64,000 nt of DNA. It comes from Terripilifer sp031921685. Its GTDB lineage: Bacteria > Pseudomonadota > Alphaproteobacteria > Rhizobiales > Beijerinckiaceae. The translations under genes and the position numbers were made by a program. This document shows positions 35,768-43,570 of the stretch, piece after piece. Position 1 is the first letter of the stretch. Each line of letters starts with the position of its first letter. The stretch is from contig NZ_JAPDHU010000003.1 of NCBI RefSeq assembly GCF_031921685.1, positions 124,001 through 188,000 on the forward strand. Direction: 5' to 3'. The notes under the pieces are model-generated. The model saw nothing but the letters and a program-made list of their open reading frames with translations, searched no databases and had not been told where the DNA came from.

Positions 35768-37552
35768 ATGAGTCCGCTCGACCCCTGTATTGCGCGGTGC
35801 CCTGTGAACGACCGGCCAGCCAGCCCTTCTCGTCAGATCGACAATCAAATCAATGCTTTTGCCCCCAATCCGGTCGATATCCTGAATTCCATTGGCGCAG
35901 TGGTCTACACTTGGGACATCGCCAGCGATCAGATCACCTGGGGTCCGAATGCCGAGCAGGTTCTCGGCATCATCCCCAAAAGCATTGGCTCCGGCGCTGC
36001 CTTTCACGAACTGCTGTCGATGGATTCGCCGACCTCGCGCTTTGATTCGGTGATGCACGGCACCGAGAGCGACACCGGCGCGGGGGTGACCTTCAGCATT
36101 CAATATGGCCTGCGTATCGTCCCGCTCTCGGGTGAGCGCGCCCCGACGATCTGGGTCGATGACACCGGCCGTTGGTTCGCCGACCAATCCGGCCGCCCGG
36201 GGCTCGTCCACGGCGTCATCCGCAATCTCACGGCACTTGGGCTCGCCCATCCGGTTGGACACGGCAATCGCTTCGATGCGCAGACCAGTGCCCTCTCACG
36301 CACCCGCCTCGCCGATCAGATTACCCGACAAATCGAAAATGCCCGGCGCCGCCAATCGACCTTCGCCTTCCTGCTGCTGGCGATCGACGACTTGCCGGCG
36401 CTCAACCAGCGTTACGGCTTTGACGTAGGCGACGAATTGCTGGCGAGCCTCGGCCAGCGGCTGCGCGGCCAGATGCGCATCACCGACACGGTGGTGCGCT
36501 ATGCCGGCAATCGCTTCGCCATGGTGCTGGAATGCTGCGACCACGCCAAGTTGATCGCCGCTGCCGAACGCATCGAGCGAATTATCGCAGAAAGCTCGTT
36601 GAATACGACCGCTGGCCCGCTTCCCTGCAAGATCCGCATGGGTGGTGTCGTCGCTCCGGTTGACGCACGCAATGCGCAAGCGGTTTTCCAGAACGCGGAA
36701 GAGGCGCTGATCCTCTCCAAGAGCCGCGCCGCTGAACGTTTCGTCAAATATGAGCCGAGCCTGGCGCAAAGCGACCAGCGACGCCGCACTCAATTCATGG
36801 CCGATACGATCATCGAAGCGCTCAACGATCGCCGGATTTCCATCGCCATGCAGCCGATCATCGCGCGCTCCACCGGCGAACCCGCGCTCTACGAAGCCTT
36901 GCTGCGGCTGCGCCTCGAAGGCGGCGAAGTGCTCTCACCGGCCAACATCTTCCCGGTCGCCGAAAAGACCGAGCTCGTGCAGATGCTCGACCGGCGTGTC
37001 CTCGAATTGGCGCTGGCCCGTATGAGCGCCGATCCGTCCCTGCATGTCTCGGTCAATATGTCCGGCAAGACGGTGCATGGCGTGCGGTGGGTCGACGATG
37101 TCGCCGCGCTGCTGCGCTTGCATCCGGGCTGCGCCGAGCGGCTCGTCATCGAATTCACCGAAACCTGCGCGATCGAGGATATCGAAGCGACCGCTCATGT
37201 CATCAGCGGGATCAAGGCACTCGGCGTGAAAGTGGCGATGGACGATTTCGGCGCGGGCCATACGTCCTTCCGCAACCTGCGCCGTCTCGACATCGACATG
37301 CTGAAGATCGATGGCGCCTTCATTCAGAATCTCACCCGATCCGCCGACGATCGCTTCTTCGTGCGCACCTTGATCGACCTGGCGCGTCATCTCTCGATTC
37401 CCGTCGTCGCCGAATGGGTCGAGGACAAGGACACCGCCGATCTCCTCGGCGAATGGCATGTCGACTATTTCCAGGGTGACTATTTCGGTTCCGCTCAGGA
37501 ACTACCGCCCGCAGACGACGTCGGCACGGCTTCCCAGATGTCGGCTGCGTAA
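35768..37552 (+). CDS. EAL-domain c-di-GMP phosphodiesterase with degenerate GGDEF
   Basis: 594 residues. Residues 30-160 look like a PAS-type sensor region, with no membrane segment. A GGDEF-like domain follows (about 175-335): LLLAIDDLPALNQRYGFDVG and VVRYAGNRFAMVLE, where the active GGDEF motif is replaced by AGNRF, so cyclase activity is unlikely. The EAL domain (about 345-585) retains YEALLRLRL, NMSGKT, EFTETCAIED, DDFGAGHTSFRNLRRLDIDM and LKIDGAFI, so hydrolysis of c-di-GMP is likely, perhaps tuned by GTP binding to the degenerate domain. A cytoplasmic signalling protein; single-gene unit. Confidence 0.93.
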   Translation: MSPLDPCIARCPVNDRPASPSRQIDNQINAFAPNPVDILNSIGAVVYTWDIASDQITWGPNAEQVLGIIPKSIGSGAAFHELLSMDSPTSRFDSVMHGTESDTGAGVTFSIQYGLRIVPLSGERAPTIWVDDTGRWFADQSGRPGLVHGVIRNLTALGLAHPVGHGNRFDAQTSALSRTRLADQITRQIENARRRQSTFAFLLLAIDDLPALNQRYGFDVGDELLASLGQRLRGQMRITDTVVRYAGNRFAMVLECCDHAKLIAAAERIERIIAESSLNTTAGPLPCKIRMGGVVAPVDARNAQAVFQNAEEALILSKSRAAERFVKYEPSLAQSDQRRRTQFMADTIIEALNDRRISIAMQPIIARSTGEPALYEALLRLRLEGGEVLSPANIFPVAEKTELVQMLDRRVLELALARMSADPSLHVSVNMSGKTVHGVRWVDDVAALLRLHPGCAERLVIEFTETCAIEDIEATAHVISGIKALGVKVAMDDFGAGHTSFRNLRRLDIDMLKIDGAFIQNLTRSADDRFFVRTLIDLARHLSIPVVAEWVEDKDTADLLGEWHVDYFQGDYFGSAQELPPADDVGTASQMSAA

Positions 37553-37580
37553 ACCGCAGCCGACCTAGTCGGGAGATTAG

Positions 37581-38204
37581 CTATCGCTTGTCGATCGCTT
37601 CGAGCCGCTTCTGCATTTCCTCGATTTGCTTCTTCAACGCATCGAGGTCGGACTGACTCTTTTCGCCCTCGGGCGCGGCCGTAGCCGGCGCCTCTGGTGC
37701 CTTGGGCGTGGCACTTGTTCCAGCGGAAGCCGCCGGATTGAGGCCGAATGGATTGAACATGGTGAGCGCCTGCGAGAACATCGCCAGGTTCTTGCGTGTC
37801 TGTTCCTCCATCGCCTCGAAAATCTGCCCCCCCTGACCGGCGCCCATCGAACCGCGGAAGGCATCGCGCATCTTCTGCTGGTCTTCGACGAAACGGCCGA
37901 ACGAAAATTCGAGATAGCGTGGCACCAGCAATTGCATGCTGTCGCCATAGAAGCGGATCAATTGCCGCAGGAAAGTCGTCGGCAACAGATTTTGTCCGTC
38001 CTTGCCCTCCTGCTCGAAAATGATCTGCGTCAGAACTGGCCGGGTAATGTCCTCCCCGGTCTTGGCGTCATAGACCGCGAAATCCTCGCCTTCCTTCACC
38101 ATTTTAGCGAGGTCTTCCAACGTCACATAGGTGCTCGTGCCCGTATTATAGAGGCGTCTATTGGCGTATTTCTTGATCTTTATTGGCTGCTTCTCGTCGG
38201 TCAT
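37581..38204 (-). CDS. phaR: polyhydroxyalkanoate synthesis repressor PhaR
   Basis: 207 residues. The N-terminal DNA-binding domain reads IKIKKYANRRLYNTGTSTYV followed by LEDLAKMVKEGEDFAVYDAK and GEDITRPVLTQIIFEQE, the family signature. The middle has helices binding PHB, and the end is an Ala/Pro-rich linker plus a coiled coil (LDALKKQIEEMQKRLEAI). It senses free PHB granules and represses phasin and other genes. It is divergent from phaA, 257 bases apart, in the usual arrangement. Confidence 0.96.
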   Translation of the reverse strand: MTDEKQPIKIKKYANRRLYNTGTSTYVTLEDLAKMVKEGEDFAVYDAKTGEDITRPVLTQIIFEQEGKDGQNLLPTTFLRQLIRFYGDSMQLLVPRYLEFSFGRFVEDQQKMRDAFRGSMGAGQGGQIFEAMEEQTRKNLAMFSQALTMFNPFGLNPAASAGTSATPKAPEAPATAAPEGEKSQSDLDALKKQIEEMQKRLEAIDKR

Positions 38205-38362
38205 TTCACCTCAGCCCGATCGTTGCCCAATCGTCATGTCGACCCGGCATGACACTGGGAGGATAAGCGTTTTTTGCGCCGCGTAAACAGAATTGCGCAG
38301 AGCGGTAGAAAACCGGGCCGCTGCATGCCATCTGAATACCGCGCCGCTGGGCGTTTGGCCTA

Positions 38363-38392
38363 TTGACCTTGCCCGCTCGCCTCTGATGATAA
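38363..38392 (+). promoter_or_regulatory. possible phaA promoter
   Basis: TTGACC (38363-38368), an 18-base spacer and TGATAA (38387-38392), about 70 bases before the phaA start. A reasonable sigma-70 promoter in the phaR-phaA intergenic region. Confidence 0.45.
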
Positions 38393-38461
38393 GGGCCGAG
38401 CAGCATCAATCACGCGGCCATCGTCCTGAGCCGGTGCCGCCGTCTGGAAAGGAAGTTCAAT

Positions 38462-39637
38462 ATGTCCAGTGACATCGTTGTCGTAGGAGCAGCCCGCACG
38501 GCGGTCGGCTCCTTCAATGGGGCTTTTGCCAATACACCGGCTCACGAATTGGGGGCGACCGTCATCACCGCAGCCCTGGCCCGCGCCAATGTGGCGGCGG
38601 CCGATGTTGACGAAGTCATCATGGGGCAGATTTTGTCCGCCGGCGAAGGCCAGAACCCGGCCCGCCAGGCTGCCATGCAAGCCGGTGTTCCGCAGGAAAA
38701 GACCGCTTGGGGCCTCAACCAGCTCTGCGGCTCCGGCCTGCGTGCCGTCGCGATCGGCTTGCAGCAGATCGCCAATGGCGACGCCAAGGTGATTGTGGCC
38801 GGCGGCATGGAATCCATGTCGATGGCGCCGCACGCCGCGCACATGCGCGCCGGCACCAAAATGGGCGATATGAAAATGCTCGACACGATGCTGAAGGACG
38901 GCCTGATCGACGCCTTCCACGGCTACCACATGGGCATCACCGCCGAGAACGTTGCCGCCAAATGGCAGATCAGCCGCAACGAACAGGACAAGTTCGCGCT
39001 CGGCTCGCAGAACAAGGCGGAAGCCGCCCAGAAGGCCGGCCGCTTCAAGGACGAGATCGTCCCCTTCACCGTGAAAACCCGCAAGGGCGACATCGTGGTC
39101 GACCAGGACGAGTACATTCGTCACGGCGCCACCCTCGACTCCCTGCAGAAGTTGAAGCCCGCTTTCACCAAGGACGGCTCGGTGACCGCCGGCAATGCCT
39201 CGGGCATCAATGACGGCGCCGCCGCCGTGGTGCTGATGACCGCCGACGAAGCCAAGAAGCGCGGTCTCACCCCGATGGCCCGGATCGTTTCCTGGGCTAC
39301 CGCTGGCGTCGATCCTGCCATCATGGGCTCGGGTCCGATCCCAGCCTCTCGCGCCGCACTCGCCAAGGCCAATTGGAAGGTGAAGGACGTCGAGCTGGTG
39401 GAAGCGAACGAAGCCTTTGCCGCGCAAGCCCTCGCCGTCAACAAGGATATGGGCTGGGATCCCTCGATCGTGAACGTCAACGGTGGCGCCATTGCCATCG
39501 GCCATCCGATCGGCGCATCGGGCGCCCGCGTCTTCACCACGCTGCTCTACGAAATGCAGCGCCGCGGCGTTTCCAAGGGCCTGGCCACGCTGTGCATCGG
39601 CGGCGGCATGGGTGTTGCTATGTGCGTGGAACGCTAA
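38462..39637 (+). CDS. phaA: acetyl-CoA C-acetyltransferase (beta-ketothiolase)
   Basis: 391 residues, the usual thiolase length. Condenses two acetyl-CoA to acetoacetyl-CoA for PHB synthesis. The acyl-carrying Cys is in GLNQLCGSGLRAVA (about residue 88), the catalytic His in IAIGHPIGASGARV (about residue 347), and the second Cys in LCIGGGMGVA (about residue 377). It is followed by phaB after an 84-base gap containing a 10-bp hairpin. Confidence 0.96.
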   Translation: MSSDIVVVGAARTAVGSFNGAFANTPAHELGATVITAALARANVAAADVDEVIMGQILSAGEGQNPARQAAMQAGVPQEKTAWGLNQLCGSGLRAVAIGLQQIANGDAKVIVAGGMESMSMAPHAAHMRAGTKMGDMKMLDTMLKDGLIDAFHGYHMGITAENVAAKWQISRNEQDKFALGSQNKAEAAQKAGRFKDEIVPFTVKTRKGDIVVDQDEYIRHGATLDSLQKLKPAFTKDGSVTAGNASGINDGAAAVVLMTADEAKKRGLTPMARIVSWATAGVDPAIMGSGPIPASRAALAKANWKVKDVELVEANEAFAAQALAVNKDMGWDPSIVNVNGGAIAIGHPIGASGARVFTTLLYEMQRRGVSKGLATLCIGGGMGVAMCVER

Positions 39638-39655
39638 CGTCGTTTTGACGAAGGC

Positions 39656-39679
39656 CTCCGGCGGCAACCGCCGCCGGAG
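39656..39679. repeat. 10-bp hairpin between phaA and phaB
   Basis: Perfect arms CTCCGGCGGC and GCCGCCGGAG with loop AACC, 18 bases after the phaA stop, not followed by a T run. It may stabilise the phaA mRNA or cause partial attenuation before phaB rather than full termination. Confidence 0.5.
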
Positions 39680-39721
39680 AGAATATTGCAGCTCCAATTT
39701 AAGAAACGAGGAGGGGGCATT

Positions 39722-40447
39722 ATGGCTCGGGTCGCAGTGGTTACGGGAGGGACGCGCGGAATTGGTGAGGCGATTTCAAAAGCGTTGAAAGCCGCCGGCT
39801 ATACAGTGGCCGCCAATTACGCAGGGAATGATGAGGCTGCGGCAAAGTTCAAAGCCGAGACCGGCATCCCGGTCTACAAGTGGGACGTGTCGAGCTACGA
39901 CGCCTGCGCCGCCGGTCTCGCCGAGATCGAGAAGGACCTCGGCCCCATCGACGTCCTGGTCAATAATGCCGGCATCACCCGTGACGGCTTCTTCCACAAG
40001 ATGACCCCGCAGCAGTGGAGCGAGGTCATCAACACCAACCTCAATTCGCTCTTCAACATGACCCGGCCGACCTGGGAGGGCATGCGCAACCGGAAATTCG
40101 GCCGCGTCATCTGCATTTCCTCGATTAATGGTCAGAAAGGCCAGGCCGGCCAGGCCAATTACTCGGCGGCCAAGGCCGGCGAACTCGGCTTCGTCAAAGC
40201 GCTGGCCCAGGAAGGCGCCCGGGCCGGCATCACGGTCAATGCGATCTGCCCGGGCTATATCGGCACCGAAATGGTCCGCAAGATCGACCCGGCCATCATC
40301 GAAAAGTCGATTCTGCCGCATATTCCGACCGGCCGCTTGGGCGAGCCTGAGGAAATCGCCCGTTGCGTGGTGTTCCTGGCCTCCGACCAGTCCGGTTTCA
40401 TCACCGGCTCGACGCTCACGGCCAACGGCGGCCAGTATATGGCCTGA
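39722..40447 (+). CDS. phaB: acetoacetyl-CoA reductase (SDR)
   Basis: 241 residues. NADPH-dependent reduction of acetoacetyl-CoA to 3-hydroxybutyryl-CoA. VAVVTGGTRGIGEAISKALK is the cofactor loop, NNAGITRDGFFHKMT the structural motif, and NYSAAKAGELGFVK holds the YxxxK active site. The start at 39722 follows a GAGGAGGGGG ribosome site. It forms the phaAB unit; phaC is not in the window. Confidence 0.96.
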   Translation: MARVAVVTGGTRGIGEAISKALKAAGYTVAANYAGNDEAAAKFKAETGIPVYKWDVSSYDACAAGLAEIEKDLGPIDVLVNNAGITRDGFFHKMTPQQWSEVINTNLNSLFNMTRPTWEGMRNRKFGRVICISSINGQKGQAGQANYSAAKAGELGFVKALAQEGARAGITVNAICPGYIGTEMVRKIDPAIIEKSILPHIPTGRLGEPEEIARCVVFLASDQSGFITGSTLTANGGQYMA

Positions 40448-40476
40448 TTTCGCCGCAAACGGCGGTTTTCGCGGCT

Positions 40477-40502
40477 CCGGACGGGTGGACAAACCCGTCC
40501 GG
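40477..40502 (+). repeat. hairpin after phaB
   Basis: Arms CCGGACGGGT and ACCCGTCCGG with a 6-base loop, 30 bases after the phaB stop. A strong stem but no T run, so it is either a rho-dependent end structure or a 3' stabiliser. Confidence 0.5.
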
Positions 40503-40593
40503 CCAGTGTATCTGCGCGCATCCAACTAGAACAGCGTCCCGAAACGCTCGCTTAAGGTCAAGCTTGGCCAACGCGAAACGGTAGGAGTTAGTC

Positions 40594-41004
40594 ATGAATA
40601 TCATCGAGCAGCTCGACGCCGAGCAGATGCAGCGTCTGAGCGAAATTCGCAAGATTCCCGATTTCCAGCCGGGCGACACCGTTGTAGTGAACGTCAAGGT
40701 GAAGGAAGGCGAGCGCAGCCGCGTTCAGGCCTATGAAGGTGTTTGCATTGCCCGCGCTGGCGCCGGCATCAACGAGAACTTCACCGTCCGCAAGATTTCC
40801 TACGGCGAAGGCGTCGAGCGCGTGTTCCCGCTCTACTCGCCGATCATCGATTCGCTGACCGTGGTGCGCCGCGGCAAGGTGCGTCGCGCCAAGCTCTACT
40901 ACCTGCGTGATCGTCGCGGTAAGTCGGCCCGTATCGCCGAGCGTATCGACAACACGCAAAAGGCCAAGACTGCTAAGCCGGCCGCGAAAGCCGCCAGCAA
41001 GTAA
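40594..41004 (+). CDS. rplS: 50S ribosomal protein L19
   Basis: 136 residues. NIIEQLDAEQMQRLSEIRKI, then PGDTVVVNVKVKEGERSRVQ, YEGVCIARAGAG and SPIIDSLTVVRRGKVRRAKL, the full L19 signature, followed by a Lys/Ala tail typical of alphaproteobacteria. Good ribosome site GTAGGAG. In many relatives it follows trmD; here phaB is the upstream neighbour, so it is transcribed alone. A terminator follows at 41031. Confidence 0.97.
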   Translation: MNIIEQLDAEQMQRLSEIRKIPDFQPGDTVVVNVKVKEGERSRVQAYEGVCIARAGAGINENFTVRKISYGEGVERVFPLYSPIIDSLTVVRRGKVRRAKLYYLRDRRGKSARIAERIDNTQKAKTAKPAAKAASK

Positions 41005-41030
41005 GCCGGTCCATCTGGTCCAGAATTCAA

Positions 41031-41059
41031 AGCGTGGCTCCGGCCGCGCTTTTTCTTTT
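41031..41059 (+). terminator. rho-independent terminator of rplS
   Basis: Stem AGCGTGGC / GCCGCGCT with a TCCG loop (one G-T pair) followed by TTTTCTTTT, 27 bases after the rplS stop. Confidence 0.88.
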
Positions 41060-41070
41060 CGGACGGCGGT

Positions 41071-41484
41071 TTAGACGGTTGGACCGTTCAAAACCCAGCG
41101 ATGGCCGAACGGATCGCGCACCACAGCCAGGCGCGTCCCCCAGAACGTGTTCATCGGCCCCGCCTCCGTGGTGGCGCCGAACTTCGCCGCCCGCTCCACG
41201 GTCGCATCGACCTCCTGCCCGGTCGCGAATTCAAGGCTGACCGACATGGTCGCGGGCTCACCCGGAATGGGCGTGCGCGCTTTGCCGAATTCCGGAAAGG
41301 CATCGGCGACCATCACCGAACCACCGTTGATCGACAGTTCGCAGTGCATGATTCGCAGGCCATCCAGCGCCGGCATGAAGGCCTTTTGCGTCGCCCCGAA
41401 CACCTGCACATAAAAAGCAATCGCCGCCGCTGCCGGAGATACTGTGAGATAGGGCGCGACCGGTGGGCGGCTGGACACGTTCAT
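41071..41484 (-). CDS. VOC/PhnB-like glyoxalase family protein
   Basis: 137 residues. Begins with RPPVAPYLTVSPAAAAIAFY, the PhnB-type opening, then FGATQKAFMP and CELSINGGSVMVADAFPEFG, and ends in VVRDPFGHRWVLNGP, the typical DPFGHxW. The ATG at 41484 is preferred over an upstream in-frame start at 41526. It stands alone between rplS and the IclR gene. Function unknown. Confidence 0.85.
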   Translation of the reverse strand: MNVSSRPPVAPYLTVSPAAAAIAFYVQVFGATQKAFMPALDGLRIMHCELSINGGSVMVADAFPEFGKARTPIPGEPATMSVSLEFATGQEVDATVERAAKFGATTEAGPMNTFWGTRLAVVRDPFGHRWVLNGPTV

Positions 41485-41579
41485 GGGCGTCTCGTTGCAG
41501 GCGGTTCTGTTATGTTTTTGTAGCACAAGCCCTGCGCTTGGGCACGCCCATCACACAATGAAACGCCAGCGCCGATGGC

Positions 41580-42344
41580 CTAACGCGGCACGATGCTCGC
41601 CTGCGAGAGCTCGGCCGAGATCAGACGGGCGGCTTCGATCACATGATCCCTATATTCCGTCAGTCGCTGGCGCTCCGTCGTATTGGGAACGGCGACGAGG
41701 CTGATGCCCGCGACCACCTGCTGATCGCGCGCAATCGGCGCGGCGAGACCAATACGCCCAGGCGCTACTTCCGAATCGGTCATCGCATAGCCCGCGCGTT
41801 TGATCCCGCGAATCTGCTCCTTGAACTGCGGCCAGCCCTCGACATGCAGCAAACGATGAATCGTCTGCTCGTTGCTGAGATAGATCGCCTTCAGCGTGCG
41901 ATCGGGCAGATTGGCCAGGATCACCTTTGACGTCGCGCCCAAGAACATCGGCATCGCCACGCCGCGCTCGTAACTCGTCGTCAGATGCGGCTCGCTGCCA
42001 TGCACTTCGAACACGCACATGACGCAATCCTTGAAGCGACGGCACAAGATGACCATCGCCTTCTGGCTGGTTTGCGCCAGCAGCTTTTCCATGATCGGCG
42101 CGGCGATGCGGATCAACTCGTCGTTTTGCCGAAGGATTCGATCGTAGCGAATGAACGCCGGCCCCAACGCATAGCCCGCGCCCGCAACCGGATCGAGAAA
42201 ACCCGACTGCACCAGTTCGCGCACGTGCCGATAGGTGGTGCTCGTCGAGGCACCGAGCTCACGGGCAATTTCCTCCACCGTCCAAACGGACTGGCCGTTT
42301 TCGAAGAGCTGCAAAATGGCGAGGACACGATTGGCTGGGGTCAT
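41580..42344 (-). CDS. IclR family transcriptional regulator
   Basis: 254 residues. The N-terminal winged helix (about residues 5-65) reads NRVLAILQLFENGQSVWTVE then ELGASTSTTYRHVRELVQSG. The IclR ligand domain follows with an atypical Cys-rich stretch (LCRRFKDCVMCVFEVHG), GVAMPMFLGATSKVILA and a C-terminal ISLVAVPNTTERQ. It is divergent from the ABC/CobW/amidohydrolase operon at 42554 and is its likely regulator. The inverted repeat at 42401-42421 is a good operator candidate. Confidence 0.9.
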   Translation of the reverse strand: MTPANRVLAILQLFENGQSVWTVEEIARELGASTSTTYRHVRELVQSGFLDPVAGAGYALGPAFIRYDRILRQNDELIRIAAPIMEKLLAQTSQKAMVILCRRFKDCVMCVFEVHGSEPHLTTSYERGVAMPMFLGATSKVILANLPDRTLKAIYLSNEQTIHRLLHVEGWPQFKEQIRGIKRAGYAMTDSEVAPGRIGLAAPIARDQQVVAGISLVAVPNTTERQRLTEYRDHVIEAARLISAELSQASIVPR

Positions 42345-42400
42345 TTCAAAAGCGCGTAGAACAAAAAGGAAGCAGAACTGCCCGATTGATTAGCACATAA

Positions 42401-42421
42401 CAGGAAAAATAAAAATTCCTG
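42401..42421. promoter_or_regulatory. inverted repeat, candidate IclR operator
   Basis: Perfect arms CAGGAA and TTCCTG around a 9-base A/T spacer, in the shared control region between the IclR gene and the SBP gene. GGAA-N-TTCC symmetry is characteristic of IclR-family boxes. Confidence 0.6.
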
Positions 42422-42553
42422 ATATATGAGAATTTTGTTGCACACCTTCTCGTTCGTTGCGATAGTCGCGATCACGAGACCGGACGGGCGCGATGCCTGC
42501 CGGCCCCTCGCAAGACGAAAACAGGTCTCAGACCGAGTGAGGAGAGTGCGGGT

Positions 42554-43537
42554 ATGAGCACGATTTTCCGGCGTTTCTCTTGGCTGCTGCTGACGGCAGC
42601 TCTCAGCGCAGCCCCTTTGGCAGCCCCTCTGCGCGCTCAGGCGCAAACCACCGAAATCCGCGTCGCCATGTTAGCCCCGAGCGCCCTGCTCTGGCTGCAC
42701 GCCATCGCCAAGGACCAAGGATTTTACGCGGAGCGTAAGATCGCGGTGAAGGAACTGATCGCCGGATCGAGCCCCACCCTTCTGCAAGCCGTATCGTCGG
42801 GCAGTGTCGAAGCCGGCATGTCGCTTGGCGATGTCGTCATTCGCGCCATCGACCAAGGCGCTCCGGTGATCATGACCGGCGCCATTCTCGAAAAGACCGT
42901 TCTGCGTCTCGTCGGCGGCACAGGCGTCTCGACGATCAAGGAGCTTGGCGGCTCGACAGTGACGGCCGGCGCTGTCGAAGGCGGCACCGCCAATATGCTG
43001 CGCTTCCAGCTGCAACGGGCTGGCGTTGATCCGCGCAGTGTCAAAATGGTCGCGCTGACCAACTCCAAGGACCGCGTCGTGGCGCTTGGCAACGGTCAGG
43101 TGAAAGGCGCTTTGCTCATCGCGCCGTTCGATACGATGGCCGAACGCGAGAAGATGCCCATTCTCGATGTCTATAAAGAGCCCTACGTACAGACGCCGCT
43201 GATCGTCAATCGCCCCTGGGCCGAGAAAAACCGCGACGCCGCCGTCGGATTGACCAAGGCGCTGCAGAAGGCGGCGGTGTGGATCTATGATCCGGCCAAC
43301 AAGCAGAAGGCGATCGACATTCTCGCCAGCTTCACCAATGTTCCAGCCGACATTTGCGCTGAATCCTATGCCTTCATCGTCGATCAGCAGAAGGCCATCG
43401 GACGCAATCTCGAAGTCTCCGCGGCAAGCCTCGAGAACATTATCAAGATCGATCAGGCCATCGGCGCCAATCCGGCTTCGTCAAAGCCGTTCGATCTCTC
43501 GCGCTATTACGATGCGAGCTATCTGGCCGCCAAATAG
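42554..43537 (+). CDS. NMT1/SsuA-like ABC transporter substrate-binding protein
   Basis: 327 residues with a signal peptide ending near residue 30 (LRAQAQTTEIRVAML). Mature landmarks are ALLWLHAIAKDQGFYAERKI, SSGSVEAGMSLGDVVI and a conserved middle GVDPRSVKMVAL. It supplies the permease (46037) and ATPase (46816) encoded four and five genes into the same run, with a GTPase and an amidohydrolase inserted between. Ligand unknown. Confidence 0.87.
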   Translation: MSTIFRRFSWLLLTAALSAAPLAAPLRAQAQTTEIRVAMLAPSALLWLHAIAKDQGFYAERKIAVKELIAGSSPTLLQAVSSGSVEAGMSLGDVVIRAIDQGAPVIMTGAILEKTVLRLVGGTGVSTIKELGGSTVTAGAVEGGTANMLRFQLQRAGVDPRSVKMVALTNSKDRVVALGNGQVKGALLIAPFDTMAEREKMPILDVYKEPYVQTPLIVNRPWAEKNRDAAVGLTKALQKAAVWIYDPANKQKAIDILASFTNVPADICAESYAFIVDQQKAIGRNLEVSAASLENIIKIDQAIGANPASSKPFDLSRYYDASYLAAK

Positions 43538-43570
43538 CAGAACCAAGCGACAGAGTTCGGAGTACGTACC

